A DNA stretch of 64,000 nt from Hydra vulgaris. Lineage: Eukaryota > Cnidaria > Hydrozoa > Anthoathecata > Hydridae. The DNA is taken from positions 41,181,001 to 41,245,000 of the forward strand of contig NC_088930.1 in NCBI RefSeq assembly GCF_038396675.1, written 5' to 3'. A program made the position numbers and the translations under genes. Below, piece by piece: positions 28,590 through 41,219 of this stretch; position 1 is the stretch's first letter, and every line of letters begins with the position of its first letter. The notes beneath the pieces are model-generated. The model did not search any database. It was not told the DNA's origin and saw nothing but the letters and a program-made list of their open reading frames with translations.

Positions 28590-30119
28590 CTGAAAATTCA
28601 GAATTAGATTTATCATTAAAAAAATTGCAATGCCTGTGTTGATTTTTAAGGTAAAGATGACATTAATAATTTGTTACACTAAGTGTAAATGAAAAGAAAG
28701 AATCACGAAGAATAATCTAAAGGTCATGTTTTTGGAAAAAATACCTTGTCAGCTTTTTGTGTTTCTCAGTACCTTTGCGACATCAAAAAAAATAGTTTAA
28801 AATAACTATATAACAAATAAGTTTATTAGATAAAATGTAATTTAACTATTAATACGAAGGTTTATCATCCTAAATATTTTTTTTAATAATTGTTACCTTC
28901 AGCACAAAAGAATCGAGGGCAGTAAACCGTGCAAATGTGTTCATGGGTAAGATAATCCAGCACATGAGTCAAATTAATGATAATAATATTCAAAAAAGGA
29001 AAAGTATGCACTTCAAAAAAAATAATTTTTTCAAAACAGTTTTTGATTGTTGTCATGTCTATTTTACTTAAACATTTAGAGAGAAAAAAATACTTTTATC
29101 TACAATTTTCTTATTGTTAATATTTTTTTAAACAAAATCTACGTAAAAATAATAAAAAAATTTATACAATCTAATATAATAATGATGAATTTTACCCAAT
29201 GATGATCTATTTTACATAATGATGATGTATTTTAACGTTTCAATACATACAAATTTTAATAGAAGTAAATAGAAACTTTCTTTCTGTTTTTCTTTTATAA
29301 CAATATTCATATAACTTTTATAAACGCCCAAAGCACCATGCCCTTAACTAGAAGGGGGTGGACGGGTGAGTAAAGTTTTTTTTGAAAAAATGGGCCAAAA
29401 CTTTACTAATTTTATGGTTTTGCTTTTTTTTTCATTAAAAGTAGTGTTTCCTCAAGCTTTTTAAAAATTCTTAGTTCTGCCAACTATAAAAACACAATAA
29501 TTTGCAAAATATATTTTTTATTTCATTTTTTCGTTACTTTTTCTTTCCGTATAATTATAGAAACTTCTGTGAAATTGTTTAGATATTGTGTAGTTCGGAT
29601 AAAAAAAAATGTGCAACTCGGAAAAAAAATATTGCGCAATTCGGAAAAAGATATTGTACAACTTGAAAAGAAATGTTGTGCAATTTAGATAAAAATGAAG
29701 GCTTTGACTAAATTATATTTGATATAAGTTTATTAAAAAAAAAAAAAAGATCTAAAATAAAGTATGTTTAAAAACAACAATATATGCAAAATGAAAACAT
29801 GAACAGGTCTTCAATAGTCTTCAAACCACAAGTAATTTTTCATGACAATATGACAACATCTTTTAAAGATTGAAGTTGCCAGATGTCCTGCTTTTACGAA
29901 AAATCAGATGTCCGGCTTTTACACCGAATAAAAATTTATTTTTACAGGGGTGGCATAGTATTCTACTACGTAAAATAGTTCAATGACTTTTTTTTATTAT
30001 TACTTATTACAAGGTTTTATAACAATGCCACAAACTTTACAGCCATATAAACTTTATAGAATAATGAAAATGAGTGTATTTGATTGAGACTAAATGAATA
30101 TTTATATATATATTTTTAT
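28590..30119. other. AT-rich sequence upstream of the polyproline/CRD gene
   Basis: Would contain the promoter, or the outron if trans-spliced. No TATA or Inr motif can be singled out and I see no gene. 29,875-29,925 holds a small direct repeat (CAGATGTCCTGCTTTTAC and CAGATGTCCGGCTTTTAC). Confidence 0.4.
29584..29695. repeat. Degenerate tandem repeat, unit about 25 bp
   Basis: Five imperfect copies of ATTGTGCAATTCGGAAAAA-type units. Confidence 0.6.
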
Positions 30120-30125
30120 AGCTTT

Positions 30126-31175
30126 CTATTCACTCACTGACGAGTCTGCATTTTTTGATTTTTTGATTTTTTTTTTTTTTTGTGTGGAGGCCAAAACTTC
30201 ACAGCGCTTTTTGAAGCAATTCTTTTGATCGTACAGCCCTGAAATTTTACAAATAATCTTTTGCCGACTAACAATAGCTATATTTGTTACATTTAATTCA
30301 ATAAGTCTTTCAGATTTAGTAAAATGAATTAATTTGTTTTTTAAGAGAGCGATAAATTTGTAAGTGTCATAAATATCATAGAAAGTTTTAAAAAAGGAGT
30401 TATAAACTAAGTTTATATTATCAGAGGCGTTAATAAAGCTCCAATCAATTAAAGATAATTGTTCTTTAAAAGATTCAAGGTTTTTATTTGTAAAAGTTCG
30501 CTTTTTGAAAACTCGTTTTTCATTAGGAAGTAATTTATTATCTATATTTTTAGAAAAGAAAACAGGAAAATAATCAGATATGTCATTTTTAATTATGCCT
30601 TTTTTTAAGGATACGTTAAAAACATCAGTGGTTAAAATATTATCAATTAAAGAAGCATTTGATTGAGTAATTCTTGTCGGTTTGCTAATCAAAGGAATCG
30701 TACCATTTTCGAGAATGTTATTATAAAACTTTTTAATGTTATTATTAACGTGGTATTGAAAACAATCTAAATCCAGATCACCCAATAAGTAGATAAATTT
30801 ATTTTCGCGGTCACTTTTTTTAATAACGTCGTTACATAAAAACGAATTAAGATTTTTAATTTCACCTGAAGGTGGGCGATGACAACAACTTAGAATTTTA
30901 TTTTCAAATTTATTGGTTAAAATTTCAATTGTTAAAACCTCTTTATCAGCATCAGTGACGCTCATGTCATGCCGGGTAAAATAATGTAAGTTATTTTTAA
31001 CATAAATAAGAACACCTCCGCCACGCTTATTTGTTTTTCGTGCCAATGAAATTACATTAAAACCCGGTAGTTCAAAATTGGTAAAAGATTTTACGTCATC
31101 CAAACTGCACCATGTTTCTGTTAAGCAGATTATATTAAAAAGATTACTAGTTTCTTCAATAATACTTTAGTTAAA
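30126..31175 (-). pseudogene. LINE fragment: APE-type endonuclease domain
   Basis: The frame enters from about 31,175 with NIICLTETWC, continues past a Met at 31,103 and ends at a stop at 30,126. Motifs in order: CLTETW, RGGGVLIYVKN, HRPPSG, LLGDLDLDCF, KPTRITQSNASLIDNI, KNDISDYFPVFF. These are the catalytic Glu, Asp/Asn and Asp-Tyr (normally Asp-His) positions of the exonuclease-endonuclease-phosphatase fold. The final His is replaced by Tyr, and no RT follows. The closest relative in the window is the LINE at 3624-6382. Confidence 0.82.
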
Positions 31176-31264
31176 GTTTGTCTCTTCACGCGCAGTGTAT
31201 ACAAAACAACATCTATAAATTCGTCCCAATTTAATTGATTCTCCTCAATTTATTACTAAAATAA

Positions 31265-32076
31265 CATTTAGTAATAAGAATCTTTTTTTTGAATTATTCT
31301 TGAACTAACCAAAACTCCGGCGGCCTCTAAATCATTTTTAATTTCAGCTGAAGTTGCTCTTCGATTCTTAAGTGCAAGCCTCATTATCATCCTGTCATCG
31401 TTGGTAGTTGTCTTCTTAATTTTTTCATTTTTTGGCATATTTTTGAAGGTATTGGTTGCCTTAAACCTTTCGCACACCTTACTCACTCCAGATTTTGTTG
31501 CTCCAATTCCCTACTTTTTGGCAGTTTCCATGTACGAATAACCTTCTCCGCGTAATGTAACAGCTTTGCATCGCTTTGTAGGTAACCAATATCCTTTCGC
31601 CATTGTAAATAAAAGTACAATTTTAAAAAACACACTAAATCTTCAAGAGCACTGTCGACTTTTCACCAGCAATTGTTGAAGTTCAACTAAATGACTACAA
31701 AACAATGATCTTGTATTTATAGCTTAAAAGATTTATGGATAAAAATGTTAATTAATAACGTAATTAACTATTAGTCATCACAATAAATAGACTAATTTTC
31801 ACAAAAGTACAAAAATAATGAGACATTTACCTTTTACTAGAGAAAACCATTAGCAGAGTAATGACTCATTTTGACACCAACTAACTATAATAATCCATAA
31901 CTATGTTTAAAATTGGTATAAACGATTAAAATTTGCTATTTCCTATAAGCCAAATAATAGATGACGTGGTTTAAATATAAAAATAAATAATTAAATCCAC
32001 CAAATGCATGATATGTCAGTTTTTCTAAGAAAAAAGGTAAAAATTACAGGGGTGTCCATTCCTATGGCCACTGGTG
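31265..32076 (-). mobile_element. Tc1-like transposon relic
   Basis: The right terminus is CACCAGTGGCCATAGGAATG on the minus strand, followed outside by TA. Inside, 31,603-31,265 encodes the helix-turn-helix N-terminus: KGYWLPTKRCKAVTLRGEGY, KVCERFKATNTF, ALKNRRATSAEIKNDL. One in-frame stop breaks it and the DDE domain is missing. It seems to have inserted into the integrase fragment that follows. Confidence 0.72.
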
Positions 32077-32079
32077 TAT

Positions 32080-32745
32080 ATACAGGTAAACGACCCCCAA
32101 ACATTATTTCAAAAGGAGAAGCTTTAGTTAAAGTTTGTCTCTCCACGCGCAAAGTTTGTCTCTCCACAATTTAATTGATTCTCATCAACTAGTTTTCGTA
32201 ACTTTCTAAAAATAAAAAATAAATAATGTATACGTATACATAGGTATATGTATGTGTAATGAAACAAACGTACCATTTTATGTTTTTGTTAGTATTTTTA
32301 TCTTGCCCATTTGATTGCGGGTGATACACAGTGGTTTTCCTTTGTTTGATCTTCAACAACTTATACATTTCGTAGTTTAACTATAAGTAAATAAAGTACG
32401 CGTTATTAAAATACTGCTTAAGCAATAGTAATTTAATAAATTTGCTTTCATTTTTTGTCTCAACCTGGTTACAAAATTCCGTTCCATTATCCGTTATTGT
32501 TGCTGAAAGAAAACCGAAAGTTGGAACCAATTTTAAGATTGCTTTTGCCATTGTACCAGCCTCTTTATTTGGTAAGGCATATGCCACTGGTAAGGCATAT
32601 GCCACTGGTAAGGCATATGCCACTGGCCACTTTGAAAATAAGTCTGTACAACTTAGAAAACATTTGTATCCCAATTCCGTCTCATTAAAGGGTTCAGCAA
32701 AATCAATACCAACAATCTCCCATATTCGTGTTGCTTAATTATGGT
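32080..32745 (-). pseudogene. Retroelement integrase fragment
   Basis: The minus strand reads IWEIVGIDFAEPFNETELGY, SCTDLFSKWPVAYALP, TITDNGTEFCN, then after a gap TKASPFEIMFGGRLPV near 32,140-32,085. The two Asp positions of an rve integrase core are visible (GIDF; TDNGTEF), plus the SPFEIMFGG C-terminal motif usual in Gypsy-type integrases. An 18-bp triplication inserts a repeated PVAYAL. Host element not identified; Gypsy LTR or a Ginger-like DNA element are both possible. Confidence 0.7.
32571..32624. repeat. 18-bp tandem triplication in the integrase
   Basis: Three identical units of GGTAAGGCATATGCCACT, in frame, adding PVAYAL twice. The unit has an internal palindrome (GGCATATGCC). Confidence 0.95.
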
Positions 32746-33354
32746 AAAAGGCTATAACATACCGCTGACATTATAACTTTTGGATAGTTCCCTGAGGTTG
32801 CGTTTTTCATTTTTTGTAAACAGTGCTGGATATTTCTTTTCCGTAAAATAAATAAATATATTAGTAAAGTAAGTGACGTTTTTAGTATTTTTTAGTTGAA
32901 GCATTTTTTTAAAATGTCCTTAATCAATCCTAATCAATCTATTACTTATTAAAACTGTTCCCTGTAAAACTCATTAACACTTTTCCCTGTTTTCTGGGAT
33001 GGGTAACCCAGACCAAGCAGGGTTAGGGTCAGGCTTATTTTATTTGGTATCCAATAAATTGAATACATACATTATATGGCAACCAGACACTCATCAAAAT
33101 TAGGAATAAAATATATGACTTCATACCTGATAAAACATACTTGACATGTGCAGTCACGAAGGTTGCAATCATTTCATCAAAGCTGCAGATAAATTACTTA
33201 TAATGCTATAAATAAAATCTGTCTAAAAATTAACATTACCTATGACTTTTAAAATCAAGATATCTTTATGTAGGTTAAACAATAAAGAAGAATAAGAGTT
33301 TTAGAGAAGTAGAAAGTGTATCATTAGTAAAAAAATAAGGAGAAAGAAAAAGAG
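32746..33354. other. AT-rich spacer
   Basis: No gene recognised. Confidence 0.4.
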
Positions 33355-33785
33355 AAATTATCACAGTGACACATGTAGAGTAATTTACAAGAGGGGAGGT
33401 AATAATTCACGCAGAAAAATACTACATGGTTATACAATTGCTATCATTATCACTCAATATCAATATCACAGCAACACATGTACAGTGATTTAGAAGAGGG
33501 GAGGTAATAAATCAAGCAGGCGAATTCTACATGGTTATACAATTGTATAGGAGGTAGTAATTCAGTCAGACAGATATTACAAGGTTATACAATTGCTATC
33601 AATATCACTCAATATCAATATAACAGTGAAATTTGTATGATTTACAAGGGGCAGGTAATAATTCAGATGTATGTTTAGAGATTTAAAAGGGCTGAGGTAA
33701 TAATTCATATGCATGTACAGTGATGTAAAAGAAGGGATGTAATAATGTAGGCAGAAAAGTACTACATGGTTATACAACTGCTATC
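33355..33785. repeat. Diverged satellite-like tandem array, unit about 100-120 bp
   Basis: Recurrent blocks GTACAGTGATTTA, GAGGGGAGGTAATAATTCA, CTACATGGTTATACAATTGC and TCACTCAATATCAATAT appear 3-5 times in the same order with deletions between units. Confidence 0.7.
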
Positions 33786-34440
33786 AACACAAGTAAACAA
33801 GAATAGGTACTGATAAAGTTGCTATAAATCACTCTAATAATGATTACAAATTTAAACATGATCAATGCATCGCTTTAATATGAAATATTTAAAGTCACAA
33901 AACTCTACACTCTAAAGAGTATAACTTTTTTTGAACTTATGCAAATTTGAAACATTGGTTCAAAAACATAAATAATTAAATATAATTAAAAAACAAACTA
34001 AATAAATATAATTGCACCTACGCGCACAATTTCTTTGAGAAATAAACATAAACAACAATACTTGCTGTTTATGTTTATGCTAATTACGGACGAGCCAGGT
34101 ACACTTCTAATAGTTATTCCTTGGAAGCGCATTCTCTTTTTGAGTTTTTCATAGGGAGATGGAATAATTCAGGCGGTGGGAATAATCTACTACATAAGAC
34201 GTTTTGACAGATTTGTAAAGAATAATGCTTTTGTAAAGATGGTTTTAACTTATTTTAAATAATAATGCTTCAATAAAATATAGCAGCAATATTTGTTTAC
34301 TTAAAAGTTAAATGATTTATTTCAAAAACGATGAAATATATATGTATAAAAATACCTTTTTATGGCATTTTTAATGTTTGTATTTTTGTTATATTTTGAA
34401 TCATAAAAACAACATTTAATGTTATTTTTGTTGTTCAAAC
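33786..34440. other. AT-rich spacer
   Basis: Contains a small inverted repeat (AATAAACATAAACA and TGTTTATGTTTAT near 34,040-34,080). No gene. Confidence 0.4.
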
Positions 34441-34936
34441 CCAGTGGACACACGACGTTATTTCAACGTTGATTTACAGTTGATTTTTAGTCGCGACGAC
34501 ATATAACCAAAAATCAACATTTTATCAACGTTGAAAATTCGTTGAAAACGATCAACTTAACGCGATGTTGCATCAACGTTAATTTAACGTCTATATTATG
34601 AGTTCCACCGTTCGTTTTGCATTTTGAGAACTCAATTACGCATGCGTGACTTTACTAGTCATTGATTAGGCCATCTATTGCTATTTCATAAGGTTTTGAG
34701 TTTGTCAATTTAACGATACCACATTGCTTAATTTGCGATGCATTAGTGATAAATATTAAATAGATTTTTTTTTTTATTTCATCAGTGTGTATTGCATAAA
34801 GAATTTGCTTGAATTTGTTTTAGAGTTTGTTTAAGTAAGTAGTTTTTTAGAGTTTGATTAAAATGTTTTACTATGTATGTTAGTATATTTGACTATACTA
34901 ATTTTATATTATATAAATGTAAAATATATATTATCA

Positions 34937-34963
34937 ATGTTATATATATATATATATACATAC

Positions 34964-35018
<55 letters not shown>
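34937..35018. repeat. (TA)n microsatellite
   Basis: TA tract left of the MITE. Confidence 0.9.
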
Positions 35019-35289
<271 letters not shown>

Positions 35290-35408
35290 AAATATAAAAA
35301 TAATAATAATAATAACAATAATAAAAATACTATAATATAGTATTAAGATTATTATAGTCTATATGATATATTATTAACATATCATACATTTTATATATAT
35401 ATCATATG

Positions 35409-35409
<1 letters not shown>

Positions 35410-35470
<61 letters not shown>
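35410..35470. repeat. (TA)n microsatellite
   Basis: TA tract. Confidence 0.95.
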
Positions 35471-35472
<2 letters not shown>

Positions 35473-35592
35473 TATATGTTGTCTGAAAGTTTTTTTCATA
35501 TTTTGTTGACAAAAAGTAAAAATTAAAATGCAAGACCGGAATTTTTTTTTTTATTAATTGATAGACTGCCTGCCCCAACCAAACCCTCAGTA

Positions 35593-35776
35593 AATGTAGC
35601 AACACTCCCTTGCGGGTCAGGCTAAAAGATAGTAGATGTAGCAGCACTCCGTTGCGAGTCAGGCTATTTGTCAGTTGATATAGCAGCACTCCCTTGCGAG
35701 TTAGGCTATTTGTCAGTCGATGTAGCAGCACTCCCTAGCGAGTCAGGCTATAAGATAGTCGATGTAGCAACACTCC
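35593..35776. repeat. 42-bp minisatellite, about 4.4 copies
   Basis: Units start at 35593, 35635, 35677, 35719 and 35761, each with GTAGCAGCACTCC, TTGCGAGTCAGGCTA and a short linker. The unit is 14 codons, so the minus frame stays open and yields a repetitive peptide. I do not think it is coding. Related single units occur near 8,330 and 36,420. Confidence 0.88.
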
Positions 35777-36278
35777 GCGCATGATTTACAGTAAAAAAAA
35801 ACAAAAAAAAAAAACATTTTATTAAAAAAATAAAAAACAAAAACATGTTTTTAAAAACATTCTGGTCAATTAAATTTGCGTTTTTGTGGTTTTTTTAAAT
35901 AACGATTAATTTGTAATTCGTCGTTTAAAAAGTCGTTTAGTGATTATGACTGTAGTTTAAGCGATTCCCAGGTGAAATCTGAAGTGGTAGGTTTCTTTAA
36001 ACCATTATTTTTTTTTTGGTTATATTTTAGGAATTACTTTTATTTTATTTTTTAACATTTTGTTAATCTTCTTGTAACTTTTTATAAGTGTAGTTTATAA
36101 ATGTGATGATGAAATAAATAAGAATTATTTTCTTAAACCTCTAGGTTAACAAACTTTCTAAAATTGGAGGTGAAACTATTTAAAAAAATACAAAAAATGT
36201 GATGAAAAGGTTAGTTGCTAAGGAAGTTATTTTAAGTATATAGGTTTAATTTAACCTTAGGAAGTTCAAATTTATGTG

Positions 36279-36280
<2 letters not shown>

Positions 36281-36356
<76 letters not shown>
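36281..36356. repeat. (TA)n microsatellite
   Basis: TA tract. Confidence 0.95.
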
Positions 36357-36357
<1 letters not shown>

Positions 36358-36606
36358 CTGATATTGCACACTTTGGTTAGCGCTATGACGTCACACTGAT
36401 TTAGGGATAGTTGAGGGCTTCAGTACATACATCGACTGATTTAGGGAGAACTCGCAAGGGAGTTGATAACACACCGAAGAGTTTGGGTTGGGTCAGAGAT
36501 TAATTTATTTTCATTATTATTCCTTTTCCCTCTTCTTTTTCTACTAAAAGTTACTTAAAGAAAGGTAAGCAATTTCATCACGTTTTGCTTACTTATATAT
36601 GCAGAT

Positions 36607-36608
<2 letters not shown>

Positions 36609-36673
<65 letters not shown>
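36609..36673. repeat. (TA)n microsatellite
   Basis: TA tract directly next to a palindrome. Confidence 0.95.
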
Positions 36674-36676
<3 letters not shown>

Positions 36677-36737
36677 TTTTTATTTTTTAGTTTTAAATTT
36701 TTTTTCCAAAAAATTTAAAACTAAAAAATAAAAAGCA
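36674..36737. repeat. 30-bp perfect palindrome
   Basis: Arms 36674-36703 and 36708-36737, spacer TTCC. The left arm touches the (TA)n tract. Confidence 0.88.
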
Positions 36738-37585
36738 ACTCAGATGAAAGCAAATTAAGAGGGAAAATTAAGGGGGGGGGGGGAATATTCCGGACTTTTT
36801 CCGCAAACAATTTTTCGGATTTTTCAAATTTGACCTGGATGATCTATTATATATATGTATAATTTTTATTGAAATTGATTAATTTCTACAAAAAAAAAAG
36901 TCATTGAATTTTTGAAATTTTAAAACCATTCGGAATTCCGCGGTATACGCGGTGCCATTGGGCTACCTAACCTGATATTGTATCAAAGTTTAATGTATTT
37001 ATAAAAATAATAACTTTTTGTTGTAGGTTGATGACCAATGGTTTACAATCAAAGTTCAATATAGCTGGCGGCAAGGGTAAAGAGAAATTTGAAGGCACAA
37101 ACATTTGTAGGGTTGTTGTTGGTAAGTCATGAGTAATGTTATTTGTTATTGAAAAACACAATTTGATGCTTTGGTGCTGCTTTAATTTCAAGTTCTTGCT
37201 GTATTTGTTGCAAATTACTCAGGTAATGCCTTTTTTTTTATAGTGAGCGTCATGTAAAGTTTTTTTTATAGAGAGCGTCATGTAAAGTTTTTTATAGAGA
37301 GCGTCATAGTAAAGCGACTGCTACGGTTGCTGAAGTCAGAACAGATATCATGAGTTTGTTGAAATATGCCCCCGACAGATCCAATGGTGGTGGTCGGTGC
37401 GTAAATGATGATTCGAATATGTTAATATAAAATGTATAGATAAAATGTTAACATTCTATCTATTTCTTATATAAACTCCCTTAAAATAATTTTTGAACAT
37501 GAAATACACTACTTTTAGCGCAAAATATTGCTTTTTTATTGTCTTATTTTATCGCAATCCAAGTCGAGACAATTTAACATGGCTG

Positions 37586-37620
37586 CAGCCTATTGGATAT
37601 AAGTTATATCCAATAGGCTG
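37586..37620. repeat. 17-bp perfect palindrome, 1-bp spacer
   Basis: CAGCCTATTGGATATAA and its reverse complement around one G. Confidence 0.88.
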
Positions 37621-37681
37621 TATAATTTTTATCAAATGACCAAAATTTAACGTTGAAATTCGGTTGTTTAAACGTTGTTCT

Positions 37682-37739
37682 AACGTCTTATCGACAATAT
37701 ATCAACCATCTATTGTTGATATATTGTCGATAAGACGTT
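37682..37739. repeat. 25-bp perfect palindrome
   Basis: AACGTCTTATCGACAATATA with TCAAC (37682-37706) and its reverse complement at 37715-37739. Part of the subterminal AACGTT zone. Confidence 0.85.
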
Positions 37740-37988
37740 AAAACAACGTAGTTTCAACGTTGAACTTTTAACTTTCATTTTATCAAAGTTGAAATATGGA
37801 TGATATGTAGTCGATAAGACGTTAGAACAACGTTGAAACAACGTTTTCATCGACGTTGTTTCAACGTCGTGGTTTTCAACGTCGGCTTTTGTTTCCAATT
37901 CCACCAAATTTTAACGTTGTTTCAACATTGCATTTCGTCGGTTTGCGACGTTGTTTCAACGTTATTTCAACGTCATTGTGCCCACTGG

Positions 37989-38814
37989 AAAATATAAAAA
38001 AATACAAATATTAAAAATACCATGAAGCGCTATATTTATTCTTATATATTCCAAATGTTTTCAAAATGTTACACTGTTATACTGTTTACAAACAATGTTA
38101 TATTGTTTAACAAAGTGAACCTATTACTAATAGGTTTACTAAAAATATTAGTTATATGAACATGTTTTTTTTTAAACGTATGTACGTTTCAATTCTTAAC
38201 TACCCTCTGCAGTATGTTAAAGGTTTATGATATAACTGTATGGTAGACAGCAATCAGGGTTTTATTTAAACAAAAGAACATTTTTTTTGACTTAACTAAG
38301 ATGAGGCTATATTCAATTTTTTTATAAGCGTTTTAATATTTAGAGATTTTATTTAGTAGCCCAAAATTATGCAACTGCTGTATGAATTGTTTATTGAGCT
38401 CTGTTAGTATAAAACAACTCAAACGTTCCTACTAGTGTTAACATGTTTTCATTATTGTTTTTTATGTTTTTATAAATATATTTGTTATTTTTATTTTCCT
38501 TATCTTAAATATGAAATAAGAAATTAATGTTAAGCATATCAAAAACTTATCATTTCAATTTAGCACATTTCAAAATAATGAATAAAAATTTTTTAACTAA
38601 ATATATTACTATTTATGAATAATACAAACAATTTTTATAGCATGAGCTAAGTCACGATTGTGAAAATAATAATAACTATTTATATTAGTAGAATTAACAT
38701 AATAATAAATTCGTATATCAACAAAGTAGTGTATTAAATATGATGCATGTTTTGATTGAAGATTATATTGGAAAGTTGCAGAAAAAAGTTAGATAAGTTG
38801 TTTTTACTAATTTA

Positions 38815-38816
<2 letters not shown>
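37989..38816. other. AT-rich spacer
   Basis: No gene or repeat recognised. Confidence 0.4.

Positions 38817-38897
<81 letters not shown>
38817..38897. repeat. (TA)n microsatellite
   Basis: TA tract. Confidence 0.95.
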
Positions 38898-38899
<2 letters not shown>

Positions 38900-38900
<1 letters not shown>

Positions 38901-39118
38901 CACACAAAAAAGTAAAAATCCTTCATTATCTCTAGCACATTTCTTATTTCAGGTATTTTGCAAGAACAACTAATAACCAAACTTAGTCTATGTTATGTGC
39001 AGTGGGTGTATATTGCTTCTTGTTGAATGCTCAGAAATTGGGCTTGTACACCTGACAACAAACCTCCCATTGATGCTGCACCGTTGTATCTATTGTCTCT
39101 CATATTTTCCGTATTCAA
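38900..39118 (-). pseudogene. hAT transposase fragment (DUF4371 type)
   Basis: The minus strand reads NMRDNRYNGAASMGGLLSGV, then QAQFLSIQQEAIYTHC, then HRLSLVI, matching the YDGAANMSGKxxGxQA...IYIHCxAHxLNLV motif of ZMYM-type hAT transposases. One stop lies just before HRLSL. Only this block survives. Confidence 0.7.
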
Positions 39119-39412
39119 ATTAAGTTCGTGAAAAAATACTCAATATGAATATAAAAGATCTGTTGCATTTGATGCAAAATAGCAGATGTAGTGGAAGTGT
39201 GGAAGAATCTAGAAACAAACTTTTGTAAAAAAGTGAGAAAGTTTTCCAAAAGAAATTTTAAAAAAGGTACAAAAAGCCAATGACGCCATCCTTTCTTCTT
39301 CATCCTTATTACCTAGATCGAGTGTTTAATAAAGTTGAAAAAAATAGTTATTATGATGTATTATAAAATGAAAAAAATACTCAATATGACTATAAAAGCT
39401 ACCACTCCGCAA
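39119..39412. other. Spacer
   Basis: No gene recognised. AAAATACTCAATATGA occurs twice (39,135 and 39,375), flanking the minisatellite side. Confidence 0.35.
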
Positions 39413-39601
39413 CAGCTGGTCCCAAACTTTAAACAGCTGGTCCCAAACTTTAAACAGCTGGTCCCAAACTTTAAACAGCTGGTCCCAAACTTTAAACAGC
39501 TGGTCCCAAACTTTAAACAACTGGTCCCAAATTTTAAACAGCTGGTCCCAAACTTTAAACAGCTGGTCCCAAACTTTAAACAGCTGGTCCCAAACTTTAC
39601 A
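39413..39601. repeat. 21-bp minisatellite, 9 copies
   Basis: Unit CAGCTGGTCCCAAACTTTAAA. Eight copies are identical or differ by one base, one has three changes. Seven codons per unit, so frames on both strands stay open (QLVPNFK on plus, FGTSCLK on minus). The near-identity indicates recent expansion. Confidence 0.95.
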
Positions 39602-39639
39602 ATTCTTGGGGAAACTCCTCGTAATAACTTAATGGAACT

Positions 39640-40190
39640 CATTCTGAGAATCATATCTACTCCAAACGGTCAAAAATCTACCAAAATAACTTTGTCGCGT
39701 ACTTCGATATCCTTAATAACGGTAATCACAGATAATCAATACATTGATGAAACTTTCCTTCAAAAGTTAAGGCAATCTTACGACAAGCGCTAAATGTACT
39801 GATTTTTCTGGCAATTTAGCCAGATAAACCAATCGTTTCAAATCAGCCAAAAATATATCAGCTTTTTCGCTCCGTCTCATAATTTTCGTTTTGTGATAAC
39901 CTCATATACACTGTAAGCATCCGCAGAGAACGCTGCCAGCAGCCATCGCTTGACTTTATTTGCATCTTGCTTATCGTCAACGGATAAAGTGTCATAAACA
40001 GAATAAGCAGTTTTTTAAAAAAGAATTGGAAAAAGTAGGTCCAGCTTTTTGTTTTGTATTTTAGCAATCACTTTTGTTCTTTGTATCCACACACCAGCAT
40101 CTGAAGCTTTATCATACGTTCGTTTCAAACATATCGAATAATTTAATACTTGATTCCATGCCCGGTTAGCTTGGGATTTTTTCGCATAAA
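39640..40190 (-). pseudogene. Possible retrotransposon gag-like remnant
   Basis: Broken minus-strand frames read SVYDTLSVDDKQDANKVKRW, LLAAFSADAYSVYE and downstream YFWLI...LRRKVSSMY. The pattern of a substrate-like helix followed by LL..FS resembles gag-type proteins of Metaviridae-like elements. Too degraded to be sure. Confidence 0.35.
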
Positions 40191-41097
<907 letters not shown>

Positions 41098-41219
41098 AAA
41101 TGTGGGGAAAGAAACTAGATGAATGAAAAATTTTAAAACTTTCATGATAAAATACAAGATAAGGATACAGCTTTACTTAATGACGAGTCAAGCTAGAATA
41201 AGTTTCGGCTGATTGACCT

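Noticed and set aside
35402..35731. Minus-strand 109-codon frame with a repeated Leu-rich peptide
   Set aside because: A 42-bp minisatellite unit divisible by three keeps the frame open; no other coding sign.
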